Below are positions 18,269-25,990 of a DNA stretch of 36,508 nt, piece after piece. The position numbers and the translations under genes are program-made. The stretch is from Archaeoglobales archaeon (GTDB taxonomy: Archaea > Halobacteriota > Archaeoglobi > Archaeoglobales > Archaeoglobaceae). The stretch is from the NCBI GenBank assembly GCA_003662995.1, contig QMZC01000014.1, forward strand, positions 1-36,508. Direction: 5' to 3'. The notes beneath the pieces are model-generated. The model did no database searches and was not told the DNA's origin. It saw only the letters and a list, made by a program, of their open reading frames with translations. Each line of letters opens with the position of its first letter. Positions within the stretch are counted from its first letter, which is position 1.

Positions 18269-19139
18269 TTGAGAACCTCCTCAACTTTGGTGAGACTATC
18301 AACAACAAGGCATACAAAACAAGGTGGAACTGGGGGGAAATTGTGTTCAACGCATTTGAAGCAAATATTAACAAATAACTGCCCAACACAGGCGTAATAA
18401 ACCCTCCTGCAAAGACCGATGCTATAAATGGAAATATCGCATTTTCCACTGAGAAAACATCGGGATCTACATGGGAGAGGTGCAAGATGTAAACCAAACC
18501 GACAAAGGAAGTGAAGAGTGAAGATAAAAAGCTGTTTAACAGCTTAATCCACTTTACATCAATACCTATTGCTAATGCTGCCTCTTCATCATCTCTAACA
18601 GCCATCATTCTTAAACCCAACGAAGATTTGTGGAGGATGAATGAAAACGCAAATGTTACGATTAATAAAGCAGATGAAAAAACGTAAACTGTCTGTGTTG
18701 GTAGTAAAGTGATTGAAAAACCCTCTTCACCACCATAAAGTACGTCTTTCTTTAAAACGATGAATGGGGCCAATTCCCAAAGCAGTACGCCATACAGAAA
18801 TGTAGCAAACACAAACTTTACCCTATCAAGCATGGAGGTGATGTAAAAGATGATTGCAGAGATCAACGCAACGATCAATGCTATTATTGGCAGAAACTGT
18901 AGGGGATATCCAAAAAAATAGGCTATTGCTGATAGATATGCTGTCAATCCGAAAGGTAACGTGTGACCTAAGCTTGTTCTACCACAAAACCTCTCCATTA
19001 AATACCATGAAAGCGTATAGGATGCAAAGATGGATGCCAACGTAAACAACCAGAAGTAGTAGAAGTTCGTGAACAAAGGTAAAATTAAGAGTATTGCTAA
19101 AATTGGAATCTGTATCCATGCTTTACCCATCAAAACCAC
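18255..19139 (-). CDS. livM: Branched-chain amino-acid type ABC transporter permease (LivM-like)
   Basis: 294 residues, nearly all hydrophobic, with about eight to nine membrane segments. The family motif lies near residues 170-190 (LHKSSLGLRMMAVRDDEEAA, then LAIGIDVKWIKL), the cytoplasmic coupling loop that contacts the ATPases. Later stretches match the usual LivM pattern (FVGLVYILHLSHVDPDVF; FAGGFITPVLGSYLL). It forms the membrane channel with the LivH-like subunit. It overlaps livH by 10 nt and livG by 14 nt. Confidence 0.9.
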   Translation of the reverse strand: MVLMGKAWIQIPILAILLILPLFTNFYYFWLFTLASIFASYTLSWYLMERFCGRTSLGHTLPFGLTAYLSAIAYFFGYPLQFLPIIALIVALISAIIFYITSMLDRVKFVFATFLYGVLLWELAPFIVLKKDVLYGGEEGFSITLLPTQTVYVFSSALLIVTFAFSFILHKSSLGLRMMAVRDDEEAALAIGIDVKWIKLLNSFLSSLFTSFVGLVYILHLSHVDPDVFSVENAIFPFIASVFAGGFITPVLGSYLLIFASNALNTISPQFHLVLYALLLIVSPKLRRFSNADS

Positions 19140-19885
19140 CCAACAACCTCCGCATAGGCTATTGAAACTGCTGCCAACACCAGATAATGCTTCAATCCAA
19201 CAAGCTTAAATTGAGAAGTTATGGCAAACACGATTATTCCAGCAACCAAAATACTCCAGCCCATTGATGGAAAAATTGCTTGGTGAGGAGAGGACAAAAA
19301 ACCCAGAAGTGTTGCTAAAATGGAAGTGTTGCATATACACAGAGCTTCGTAGAAGTTGTGGTTCACACCGTACATCGAAGCCAGTTCGACATCCTCCTCA
19401 ATAAACTTGATTTTTATCCCGTATCTCGACTTGAAAACTAAGGTTAGCGTTAGTAACACAATCATCAGGACACCAAGCTGCATAACTTCCCATTGCGAAA
19501 TTTCAACTCCAAGTATTGTGTAGGTTTTTATGGGAGTATCCAAAATTAAAAAGTAGCCCGTTGTGTGACACAACCTTAATAACTCTTCAAGGAGTATCCC
19601 AAAACCCAAGCTTACAATTGTAGCCTCCAAAATGCCCTTACCGATTAACCTCATTAGAATGTAGAGCGATGCGCCAGATAACGAGGATACCAAAAGCAGT
19701 ATTACTAAGCTTAAAACACCAAATTTTGTAAAAAAGTGGTAGGCAACGTATGCGCCCAACGTAAAAAAAGAGCCATATGCAAGATTTAAAAACTTAACAA
19801 TTCTGAAATTTGAGCTTAAGCCAATTGCAAATACCGCTAAAAAAACTCCAGAAAAAAAATTGATGGTTAGTTGTTCTATTTCCAT
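19130..19885 (-). CDS. livH: Branched-chain amino-acid type ABC transporter permease (LivH-like)
   Basis: 251 residues, slightly short for LivH (about 290), with about seven to eight membrane segments. It shows the family start (GLSSNFRIVKFLNLAYGSFFTLGAY; the NLAxGxxxxLGAY motif is diagnostic of LivH) and a coupling loop (RYGIKIKFIEEDVELASMYGVN). Family members usually have R(A)xxxDxExA here, and this version is more divergent (Glu-rich, FIEEDVELA). It overlaps the binding-protein gene by 10 nt and livM by 10 nt. Confidence 0.88.
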   Translation of the reverse strand: MEIEQLTINFFSGVFLAVFAIGLSSNFRIVKFLNLAYGSFFTLGAYVAYHFFTKFGVLSLVILLLVSSLSGASLYILMRLIGKGILEATIVSLGFGILLEELLRLCHTTGYFLILDTPIKTYTILGVEISQWEVMQLGVLMIVLLTLTLVFKSRYGIKIKFIEEDVELASMYGVNHNFYEALCICNTSILATLLGFLSSPHQAIFPSMGWSILVAGIIVFAITSQFKLVGLKHYLVLAAVSIAYAEVVGWF

Positions 19886-21081
19886 GCCACATCAGACGTC
19901 TTGAATTCGGGAGGATAGATAACTTCAACTTTACCTACCCATTCACCAATAATCCCTTTAAGCTTCTCAGAACCCCATTCAGCCTGATGCAATTCGTTGA
20001 ACTTGTAAATTCCGCATGCCCCAGTAAACTCGCTCTCTTCCAACGCTTTGATAAGATCTGTGTCACCCTTCTCCAAAGCCTGTGCAAGGATTAAGATTGC
20101 ATCATAGGTCAAAACACCAGCGTAGTTGTTCGCCTCCTCCCCATACAAAGCTTTGTAGTCGTTGAAGTACTTTGAAGTGTATTCGGTCTTCTCCGTTTCT
20201 TTCAACACAGCAGCTTGAAATGCTGTGTAGTTTGAATCGCTAATTGATGCCAAGACTTGAGGTAACGCCAAGGTTCCGCCAACTGAATATACTATACCTT
20301 TACCACCGTTCTGCCTGTAAACCTTCAAGAACTTTATCGATAATGAGCCCGGATCACCTAGAATTAGTACATCTTTCTCCCCAACAACGTTGGCTGCCTT
20401 TACAGCGGAATCTTCAACATCCTTCGGATTTACCTTTGGATTGTAGTACTCCTCACCCTTCAATGTTAAGTTTACTTGCTGCTTTATTGCGTTCAGCATT
20501 CCCTGATTGAATGTCTTTAGTGGACTAAAACCTTGGAAGTAGTAAGCTTCAGCGTTTGAAATCTTTAAGAATTTTGCCGCCAAAACTCCCCAGTACGTTG
20601 TGTTGTAAGCATTTCTGAACACGTACTTGTTACCGTCTTTAACCTTCTGCTCCAACTGTCCTGTTGAGGCGACGCTTGCAATGTAAACGACTTTTGTTTG
20701 GCTTGCAGCATCAGCACAAGCCACCGCTTGTGGACTTGTGTAAGCCCCAACAACTGCCACAACACCTTGATTTGCCAGATTGAGGAATGCTGATTTTGCT
20801 GTGTTGGGATCATCTCCACAATCTGCAAACACGAGCTTTATGCTGTAGTCTTTAGCAATATCCAGCTCTTTTATGTGCTTCTCCGCCAACTTTGCCGCAT
20901 TCTCCATGTAAACCCCTGCATTTGAGAATTTACCGGTCTTCGGAATTAATACACCAATCTTGGTTTCCTTTGGTTGAGTGGGTGTGACGGTTGAAGTTGG
21001 AGTGGGAGTTGTTGTTGGCTTTTGCTGGACACAACCTAGTATGAGCAGGCTAACAATTAATAAAACAACAACCTTTTTCAT
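19876..21081 (-). CDS. livK: ABC transporter substrate-binding lipoprotein (LivK-like, periplasmic-binding type I)
   Basis: 401 residues. A lipobox-like N-terminus (LLILGCVQQ, Cys at about residue 17) should be lipid-anchored outside the cell. A Thr/Pro linker (PTTTPTPTSTVTPTQP) follows, then the Leu/Ile/Val-binding fold starting at KIGVLIPKTGKFSNAG. Other family parts are VVGAYTSPQAVACADAASQ (ligand-site serine/threonine region), VYIASVASTG and the C-terminal YAGVLTYDAILILAQALE. The ligand cannot be read from sequence: branched-chain amino acids, other amides or ureas are possible. It is first in the five-gene operon, with GGTGATAAC as ribosome site before the ATG. Confidence 0.9.
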   Translation of the reverse strand: MKKVVVLLIVSLLILGCVQQKPTTTPTPTSTVTPTQPKETKIGVLIPKTGKFSNAGVYMENAAKLAEKHIKELDIAKDYSIKLVFADCGDDPNTAKSAFLNLANQGVVAVVGAYTSPQAVACADAASQTKVVYIASVASTGQLEQKVKDGNKYVFRNAYNTTYWGVLAAKFLKISNAEAYYFQGFSPLKTFNQGMLNAIKQQVNLTLKGEEYYNPKVNPKDVEDSAVKAANVVGEKDVLILGDPGSLSIKFLKVYRQNGGKGIVYSVGGTLALPQVLASISDSNYTAFQAAVLKETEKTEYTSKYFNDYKALYGEEANNYAGVLTYDAILILAQALEKGDTDLIKALEESEFTGACGIYKFNELHQAEWGSEKLKGIIGEWVGKVEVIYPPEFKTSDVAWK

Positions 21082-21134
21082 GTTATCACCAATAGGAAAA
21101 TCTTTTTAATGGAATAAAAATATAACGATTTTGT
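21082..21134. promoter_or_regulatory. Compact divergent promoter between the liv operon and the LLM-oxidoreductase operon
   Basis: Only 53 bp separate the two divergent starts. On the minus strand GTTATATTTTTATTCC (about 21111-21126) can be the liv TATA box, followed by the GGTGA site of livK. On the plus strand CTTTTTAAT (21102-21110) lies 29 nt before the ATG at 21135. The two core promoters therefore overlap or abut, which makes shared or mutually exclusive regulation likely. Confidence 0.45.
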
Positions 21135-22160
21135 ATGGAGGTTAGATTTGGCTTGCAACTCCCCCACGATCCCGTTGATTTGATTTTGAAGGCTGCAATC
21201 TTTGCAGATAAAAGTGGATTCAATTCCGTTTTTACACCAGATCACTTGGTTGGCGTAGGAATAAAAAATTGGGATGCATTTGAAGCTTTCACATTACTTG
21301 CAGCAATCTCCCAGCAAACAGGAAACGTTGTGTTGGGAACATGCGTCAGTGATGTTTTAAGAAAAAATCCTGCTGTAGTTGCACAATCCGCCATAACTTT
21401 GGATTGGTTGTCAAAAAGAGATGTTGTATTGGGATTGGGAGCTGGAGAGGGAATGAATTTGGTTCCATATGGCATTTCAACAAAATTTTTGGCATCAAAA
21501 CTTGAAGAGGGGGCGGAGATAATTAGAAAACTATTGGATGGGGAAGTCGTGAACTTTAACGGTAAATTTTTCAAAATGAAGAATGCAACGATTCCTAAAT
21601 CTAAAAAGAAGGTTAAACTGTGGATTGCTGGAAATCAGAAGAGGACTATGCTTATAACTGCTAAGTATGGAGATGGTTGGATTCCAACAGCAAGCATCGG
21701 AAGTAAGAGGTACAGGGAGGGTTTAAGGTTCATAAGGGAGAATTCAAACAGAGAAATCGAACCAGCTTTGTTTGCCTACATAGTCGTTGATTATGAAGAA
21801 GAAAAAGCAAGAAAGATGATAGAGTTGCCAGCAAAGTTTATTTCTTTGCTATCCCCGCTAAGAAACGTTTTTTTGGAGAAAGCTGAGATTAATGAGAAGG
21901 AATTGCCATTCCCAAATTTGCTTGAGTTTGCATTCAATGAAGAGAATGTAAAAAAAGTTTTGGAGTTTGCAAGGAAAATTCCATTTGAGTTGGTTGAAGA
22001 GAGGTTCATCTTTGGAAATCCATCTCAGGTTATTGAAAGGTTAGATGAATTCGTTAAGGCTGGGGTCAGACATTTTGTTTTAACTCCCTTAGTTCAGCAC
22101 CACAAATATTTGGATGTTGCAAAGCTAATTTCAGAAAAAGTTATCCCGTATTTCAGGTGA
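21135..22160 (+). CDS. LLM-class (F420- or flavin-dependent) oxidoreductase, Mer-like
   Basis: 341 residues of the luciferase-like (bacterial luciferase/Mer) TIM-barrel superfamily. Visible hallmarks: RFGLQLPHDPVDLI at the first strand, SVFTPDHL, GNVVLGTCVSDVLRKNP, TLDWLSKRDVVLGLGAGEG, the NFNGKFFKMKNA segment, KLWIAGNQKRTM and AAKYGDGWIPT-like text, ending with FGNPSQVIERLDEFVKAGVRHF. In archaea such proteins usually use coenzyme F420; methylenetetrahydromethanopterin reductase (Mer) is the best-known member. This sequence diverges from canonical Mer in the N-terminal and central segments, so I do not call it Mer; the substrate is unknown. It is followed 4 nt later by an amidohydrolase and is divergent from the liv operon. 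Confidence 0.85.
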   Translation: MEVRFGLQLPHDPVDLILKAAIFADKSGFNSVFTPDHLVGVGIKNWDAFEAFTLLAAISQQTGNVVLGTCVSDVLRKNPAVVAQSAITLDWLSKRDVVLGLGAGEGMNLVPYGISTKFLASKLEEGAEIIRKLLDGEVVNFNGKFFKMKNATIPKSKKKVKLWIAGNQKRTMLITAKYGDGWIPTASIGSKRYREGLRFIRENSNREIEPALFAYIVVDYEEEKARKMIELPAKFISLLSPLRNVFLEKAEINEKELPFPNLLEFAFNEENVKKVLEFARKIPFELVEERFIFGNPSQVIERLDEFVKAGVRHFVLTPLVQHHKYLDVAKLISEKVIPYFR

Positions 22161-22164
22161 TCGT

Positions 22165-23019
22165 ATGATTGTTACCGAAAACGTTGTTGAGAAAATCATC
22201 GATGTTCATGTACATCTGTATCCAGACGAGATAGTTCCACGATTTTATGCATGGATTGAGAAGAAACATAAATTGAAAGCTAAGATGCCAATCGAGTGGG
22301 AAAAGACGCTTGAAAGGCTAAGGATGATGGGTGTGAGCAATGTGTTTAATTTGACGCATGCGATAGTTCCCGAATACACGCAGATGCTAAACGAATGGCA
22401 GGGGTTTTTGAAGGAAAATTATGGATTTATTACTTTTGGAGCATTTCATCCTGAAAATGAAGATGAACTGCTAATTGAAGCTTTTGAGAGGGGTTGGATT
22501 GATGGATTGAAGTTGCACCCTCCAGTCCAAAAGTTCAAGCCAAATTCAAAGGAGGCTTTAAGGATATACGAATTACTTGAAGAACTGAAGAAGCCTTTAC
22601 TCATCCACTCTGGCTGGTTTCCGGACAATAGCTTCGAGTATGCTGATGCTAACATGTACGACGAATTGGTTTTTAACTACTCCTTTCCAGTTATACTTGC
22701 CCACATGCTGGTGGGTAAGACTAGGGAAATTGAAAGGTATCTGGATGCAAGAAAAAACGTATTTACTGAGACATCAAATGCACTTGTAGAAATGGAGATA
22801 ATTGAGAATGGAGAGAAGATATTATGGTATTGTGAAGATGTCAAGCAAATAATCGAAGAATTTCCCGATAGAGTCTTTTACGGTAGCGAAATACCGTTGG
22901 TTTGGTGGGAGCCTGAGGAGACTTTGCTCAATCTGCTGAAATTGGATGTTGATGACAGAATAAAAGAAAGAGTGTTGTACAGAAATGCTGAGAGGTTTAT
23001 TGAAAGATACTTGCGTTGA
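22165..23019 (+). CDS. Amidohydrolase-family metal-dependent hydrolase (COG2159-like)
   Basis: 284 residues, a TIM-barrel metallohydrolase. Metal-binding motifs: IDVHVHLYPDE near residue 13 (HxH), GLKLHPP near residue 112, PLLIHSGWFPD near residue 145, PVILAHML near residue 175, and VFYGSEIP near residue 239. In the last motif Glu stands where Asp (GSDxP) is usual. The substrate is unknown; the superfamily includes hydrolases and decarboxylases of small ring or carboxyl compounds. Its GGTGA ribosome site overlaps the stop codon of the LLM oxidoreductase, so the two form an operon and probably act on related substrates, perhaps one brought in by the divergent transporter (inference). Confidence 0.85.
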   Translation: MIVTENVVEKIIDVHVHLYPDEIVPRFYAWIEKKHKLKAKMPIEWEKTLERLRMMGVSNVFNLTHAIVPEYTQMLNEWQGFLKENYGFITFGAFHPENEDELLIEAFERGWIDGLKLHPPVQKFKPNSKEALRIYELLEELKKPLLIHSGWFPDNSFEYADANMYDELVFNYSFPVILAHMLVGKTREIERYLDARKNVFTETSNALVEMEIIENGEKILWYCEDVKQIIEEFPDRVFYGSEIPLVWWEPEETLLNLLKLDVDDRIKERVLYRNAERFIERYLR

Positions 23020-23047
23020 TTTAGTAGAATTGAGAAAAAATTGAAAA

Positions 23048-23450
23048 TTAAGGTGTAGCAATAGGAAACAGTTGCCCGTATTTGGCTAGGAAAAAGTCAG
23101 ACTCTTTGAATACAGAAACATGGTAAACGTTCAGTACTCCCAATAACTCGCCTTTTTTAATTTTTAATCTTAACAACCTCAACTCTGTTCGCTTCTACAC
23201 TTGCCCTTTCGTCAGCAATTAAGGATACCACTCTGCTATGCGCCATCTGGCATACCAATATTCTGAGACAAGATTATGTTCTCTAACAACTTCTCCGTTC
23301 GTCCCGTAAACCATATTTACATTTTCAGACTTTATCGAGAACTTCAATAGTTTTTCAGAGTGTTCAGTTTCCATCCTAACCTTACCAATCGTTTCTACAG
23401 GCATCACACCAACAATAAAACTTTGATAACACCCAGCAAGTCACCCTTCC
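23048..23450 (-). pseudogene. Decayed gene remnant with several frameshifts downstream of rpp30
   Basis: No intact gene fills this 430-bp gap, but minus-strand fragments read as one protein if frames are joined. They are RIRKGDLLGVIKV just after the Rpp30 stop, MPVETIGKVRMETEHSEKL onward from about 23404, an IGMPDGA piece, HSRVVSLIADERASVEANRV, and KIKKGELLGVLNVYHVSVF to a stop at 23048. The first and last fragments share the motif (R/K)I(R/K)KG(D/E)LLGV(I/L)xV, so the ancestral protein had at least two repeats. At least three frame changes are needed. The pattern reminds me of the archaeal DUF22 family, which occurs in multiple copies per protein, but I cannot verify that. A short intact frame (23219-23407) is part of it, not a gene of its own. 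Confidence 0.55.
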
Positions 23451-24041
23451 TTATTCTAAAATCTCCAAACCTTCCATTATATAGTTTGGGTCGTAGTACT
23501 TTCTTACAAGCTTAACAGCGCACTCTTCAGCTTTTTTTACATTTGCCTTAAGAAATGCAAAAAAATCGTATATCTGTTTCTTTGTCCGCATTTCATATAC
23601 ACTAGAGGCTGCTGAAGTGATAACGAATGGTGTGTCAAATTTGTTTATTATTCTAATCAACTCCATGTCCTCCTCAAAAAGTCTTGTTCGCTTAACACCA
23701 CTCACGTTCAAGTATTTTGAGAAACCTAACTCGATTATCACATCTTTCTCAGCAGCAAGTTTGACTGTTGCGTAATCCAATTTTCTGTTAATGCTGTCCA
23801 ATAAAACGTCAACCTTCCTTCGCATCATTGCTTCCCTGTTAACTTTTATATCGTCACTCAAAACTCCTACGATTTGAGTCTTTTTTACTCTTCTGAGTTG
23901 TGAAATTAATTCATTAACACTTTCAGCTTTAATTAAACGAGCCTTGTAAAATTCATGGTTTTCCGATTCCGTAAAGACAACGTAGTTTTTAAATCCAAAA
24001 TCCATATTTGTGTTTGGAATAAAACGCAGGAAGTCGTACAT
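23451..24041 (-). CDS. rnp3: Ribonuclease P protein component 3 (Rpp30)
   Basis: 196 residues, a PHP-like TIM-barrel protein of archaeal and eukaryotic RNase P, which removes 5' leaders from pre-tRNA. It partners with Pop5 to activate the RNA catalytic domain. Family stretches: MYDFLRFIPNTNMDFGFKNY at the start, QIVGVLSDDIKVNREAMMRRKVDVLLDS, LDYATVKLAAEKDVIIELGFS, RLFEEDMELIRIINKFDTPFVITSAAS, and KYYDPNYIMEGLEILE at the end. It starts one base after the stop of the COG1325 RNA-binding gene (TAACATG), an association common in archaeal genomes. Pop5 (component 2), often the next gene, is absent here and a decayed gene follows instead. Confidence 0.94.
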   Translation of the reverse strand: MYDFLRFIPNTNMDFGFKNYVVFTESENHEFYKARLIKAESVNELISQLRRVKKTQIVGVLSDDIKVNREAMMRRKVDVLLDSINRKLDYATVKLAAEKDVIIELGFSKYLNVSGVKRTRLFEEDMELIRIINKFDTPFVITSAASSVYEMRTKKQIYDFFAFLKANVKKAEECAVKLVRKYYDPNYIMEGLEILE

Positions 24042-24042
24042 G

Positions 24043-24501
24043 TTATTTGAGCATGCTTTTAATAGCCTCTATAACCTTTTCCCTCTTTGCTGGATAAGTC
24101 ACAATCTTTGCCTTTACAACTATTGCATCTCCCCCCTCAATCAATTCAACATCACCAAGATACGCCTTTTGTTTGTCAATTCTTAGATGTAAAACGTTTT
24201 GCTCATCCAATTTTTCCTCCACTGTATTCAATATCATCTCTCTTTGATTGCCAAGCAAATTCATCAAGTTATCCCAGAATTCCTTAATTTCCTTTTTTTT
24301 CTTAATTTCTACCTCCAAAAATTCGAGTGGGTTACCGTAATGACCCTTAGCCTTGCTCGTAAAAATCTCAAACTCAAATGGGAATAGTGTAGCGATAGCT
24401 TCTCCAACCTTTTCCCTGTTCTCGGTCGAGTGAACTACTGCAGAAACCGTTATTCTCTCCATCTTCACATTTGTAATCTTTGATTTCTTGGATTTTTGCA
24501 T
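24043..24501 (-). CDS. RNA-binding protein, COG1325 family
   Basis: 152 residues from the ATG at 24501; an in-frame ATG about 14 codons later (MERITV) is possible. It belongs to a small archaeal family annotated as RNA-binding, whose genes usually lie beside the RNase P subunits. Family features: RITVSAVVHSTENREKVGEAI, FEIFTSKAKGHYGNPL, the EFWDNLMNLLG helix, and LHLRIDKQKAYLGDVELIEGGDAIVVKAKIV. A GATATAAC box at about 24519-24527 can serve as TATA box. It is first in the operon with Rpp30, so a role in tRNA or ribosome RNA processing is likely but not proven. Confidence 0.88.
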   Translation of the reverse strand: MQKSKKSKITNVKMERITVSAVVHSTENREKVGEAIATLFPFEFEIFTSKAKGHYGNPLEFLEVEIKKKKEIKEFWDNLMNLLGNQREMILNTVEEKLDEQNVLHLRIDKQKAYLGDVELIEGGDAIVVKAKIVTYPAKREKVIEAIKSMLK

Positions 24502-24553
24502 GTTCTATTTTCGATGATTGTTATATCAAATTTTTGGGAACAACCAATTCTTT

Positions 24554-24561
24554 TTTATAAA
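24554..24561 (+). promoter_or_regulatory. TATA box of the MoxR-VWA cluster
   Basis: TTTATAAA (preceded by a T run) is centred 24-25 nt before the ATG at 24582, with no Shine-Dalgarno motif between. This points to a leaderless message beginning at the coiled-coil gene and probably running through all six genes to 31961, since no gap in the cluster exceeds 5 nt. Confidence 0.6.
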
Positions 24562-24581
24562 GCTTATTACAACTACATACG

Positions 24582-25181
24582 ATGAGGGGTGTTAATTTCC
24601 TGCTCATGTGGCTTACACTGATACTTGTACTTGCAATGGCAGGATTAACCGTTTACTATCAGACGGCATCAGCAAGAATAGTAGATGAATACAAAGCCAC
24701 AATAGATGAATTAAATCGAGTTTTGGAAGAAGTTAAGGAGAAAGAAAGAAAGTTGAATGAGACCGTATCGGAGTTAAATCTGACAAAGAAAAAAGAATCA
24801 TTCCTAACTGAGAAGTATGAGGAATTGAGGGGAGAGAAGGAAAAGGTGGAGGAGGAAAAGAAGGAATTAGAGATAGAACTGAGAGAGAGAACTCAGGAAT
24901 TAAATGTTCTAAGGGAGAACTATCTCGCATTGGAGAGCAAATACAACACTGTCAAGGAAGAGCTATCACAGAAAGAGATGGAATTGGAGCAGGCTTATGA
25001 AGAGATATCCACGCTTACTGATACAATTAACACGCTTCAAAATAAAATAACGCAATTGCAAAATGAAATTTCATCGTTGAAAGATGAAATTGATGAGCTT
25101 AATGATGAGCTAAATCAGAAAGACGAAACAATTCAATATTTACAAGATCTGCTTATACAATGTAATTGTACACAATCTTAG
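24582..25181 (+). CDS. Membrane-anchored long coiled-coil protein
   Basis: 199 residues. One N-terminal membrane segment (about residues 5-26) is followed by an almost uninterrupted coiled coil (about 30-192) rich in Glu/Lys with Leu at heptad spacing (KEEKKELEIEL-type stretches, then TINTLQNKITQLQNEIS and DELNDELNQKD). It ends in a short tail with two cysteines (IQCNCTQS). The composition makes homology assignment unreliable, so no family is claimed. It is the first gene of the MoxR-DUF58-VWA cluster, 13 nt before the next start, so it may act as a scaffold or extracellular/cytoplasmic stalk for that complex (inference). Which side the coil faces is uncertain. Confidence 0.85.
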   Translation: MRGVNFLLMWLTLILVLAMAGLTVYYQTASARIVDEYKATIDELNRVLEEVKEKERKLNETVSELNLTKKKESFLTEKYEELRGEKEKVEEEKKELEIELRERTQELNVLRENYLALESKYNTVKEELSQKEMELEQAYEEISTLTDTINTLQNKITQLQNEISSLKDEIDELNDELNQKDETIQYLQDLLIQCNCTQS

Positions 25182-25194
25182 AAAGGTGTTTGAG

Positions 25195-25989
25195 ATGTAC
25201 GACTTTGTTAAGAAAATTAAAGAAATCGAAAAGGGGTTGAAGAAGATTCGTCTGTTTGAAATACTGCTATCTACCACCGTGATATTCTTATTCTTCAACC
25301 TATTATTCTTCATCCTTGGTTTGCCAAGACCCTATGCTGTTTTGTTGGCTATCGCCTATCTCATACTGAGATTAATTGTAGATTTTTCTAAGCTGAAATT
25401 TTTCAAAATTGCAGAAAATTATAAATTTAAGGACAAAATTAAAACTGCTTGGGATAACATAAACCTGAAAAACGTTTTGATGGAGTACTTAGCCTTAGAG
25501 GTTTTAGAGGATTTAAGTTACGTTAAACTAAATCCATTTGTGAGAAAAGGTAGGATAGCTTTACTCGTTTTGGGATGCATATTACTCTCATTCTCCACAA
25601 TCTACCTAACTACCAATGATGAATTGATTGAAAAAGGTAGAAACTGGGCTGAAGATTTTAAGAATTTGTTTAAATACGCTCCAATCCAATCAAACAACAC
25701 AGCAAACAACGAAAACACAAATCCGGTTAATTTAAACAGAAAAACTGGTGCTGGTGGAGATATTTATGGGAAACCATCAATCGCATCTCTTGAAAACACA
25801 GCCAACATAAAATTCCAGCTTGGCGGTGTTGAATCTAAGGTGTCAGCTACGTCTGGAGCCTCTTTCAATACAAATCAAAGTGAAGAAGAAATAAATCCTG
25901 TTGTGAGTGAAGCTTATCACGAAAACGTTCCTCAGGCTTATGAGGAGGTTGTTAAGAGGTATTTTGAGAAGTTGAGGGGTGGGACTTAG
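25195..25989 (+). CDS. Three-helix membrane protein of the MoxR cluster
   Basis: 264 residues from the ATG at 25195, chosen because AAAGGTG (25182-25188) lies 6 nt upstream; a GTG at 25186 would overlap that site. Two close membrane segments (about 23-65) and a third (about 118-140) enclose a charged cytoplasmic loop. After the third comes an Asn/Thr-rich, low-complexity segment (SNNTANNENTNPVN) and a C-terminus EAYHENVPQAYEEVVKRYFEKLR. That ending resembles the tail seen on membrane proteins encoded beside MoxR/DUF58 genes (VPxxYxxxVxxYFxxL). No enzymatic motif was seen. It may be the membrane base of the complex. Confidence 0.8.
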   Translation: MYDFVKKIKEIEKGLKKIRLFEILLSTTVIFLFFNLLFFILGLPRPYAVLLAIAYLILRLIVDFSKLKFFKIAENYKFKDKIKTAWDNINLKNVLMEYLALEVLEDLSYVKLNPFVRKGRIALLVLGCILLSFSTIYLTTNDELIEKGRNWAEDFKNLFKYAPIQSNNTANNENTNPVNLNRKTGAGGDIYGKPSIASLENTANIKFQLGGVESKVSATSGASFNTNQSEEEINPVVSEAYHENVPQAYEEVVKRYFEKLRGGT

Positions 25990-25990
25990 A

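Noticed and set aside
21135-22160. Naming the LLM protein as Mer (methylenetetrahydromethanopterin reductase)
   Set aside because: It belongs to the same superfamily, but its N-terminal and central motifs differ from canonical Mer; only the superfamily is supported.
23219-23407. A 62-residue minus-strand frame as an independent small gene
   Set aside because: Its beginning reads as protein but its last dozen residues do not, and the continuation lies in another frame, so it is part of a decayed gene.
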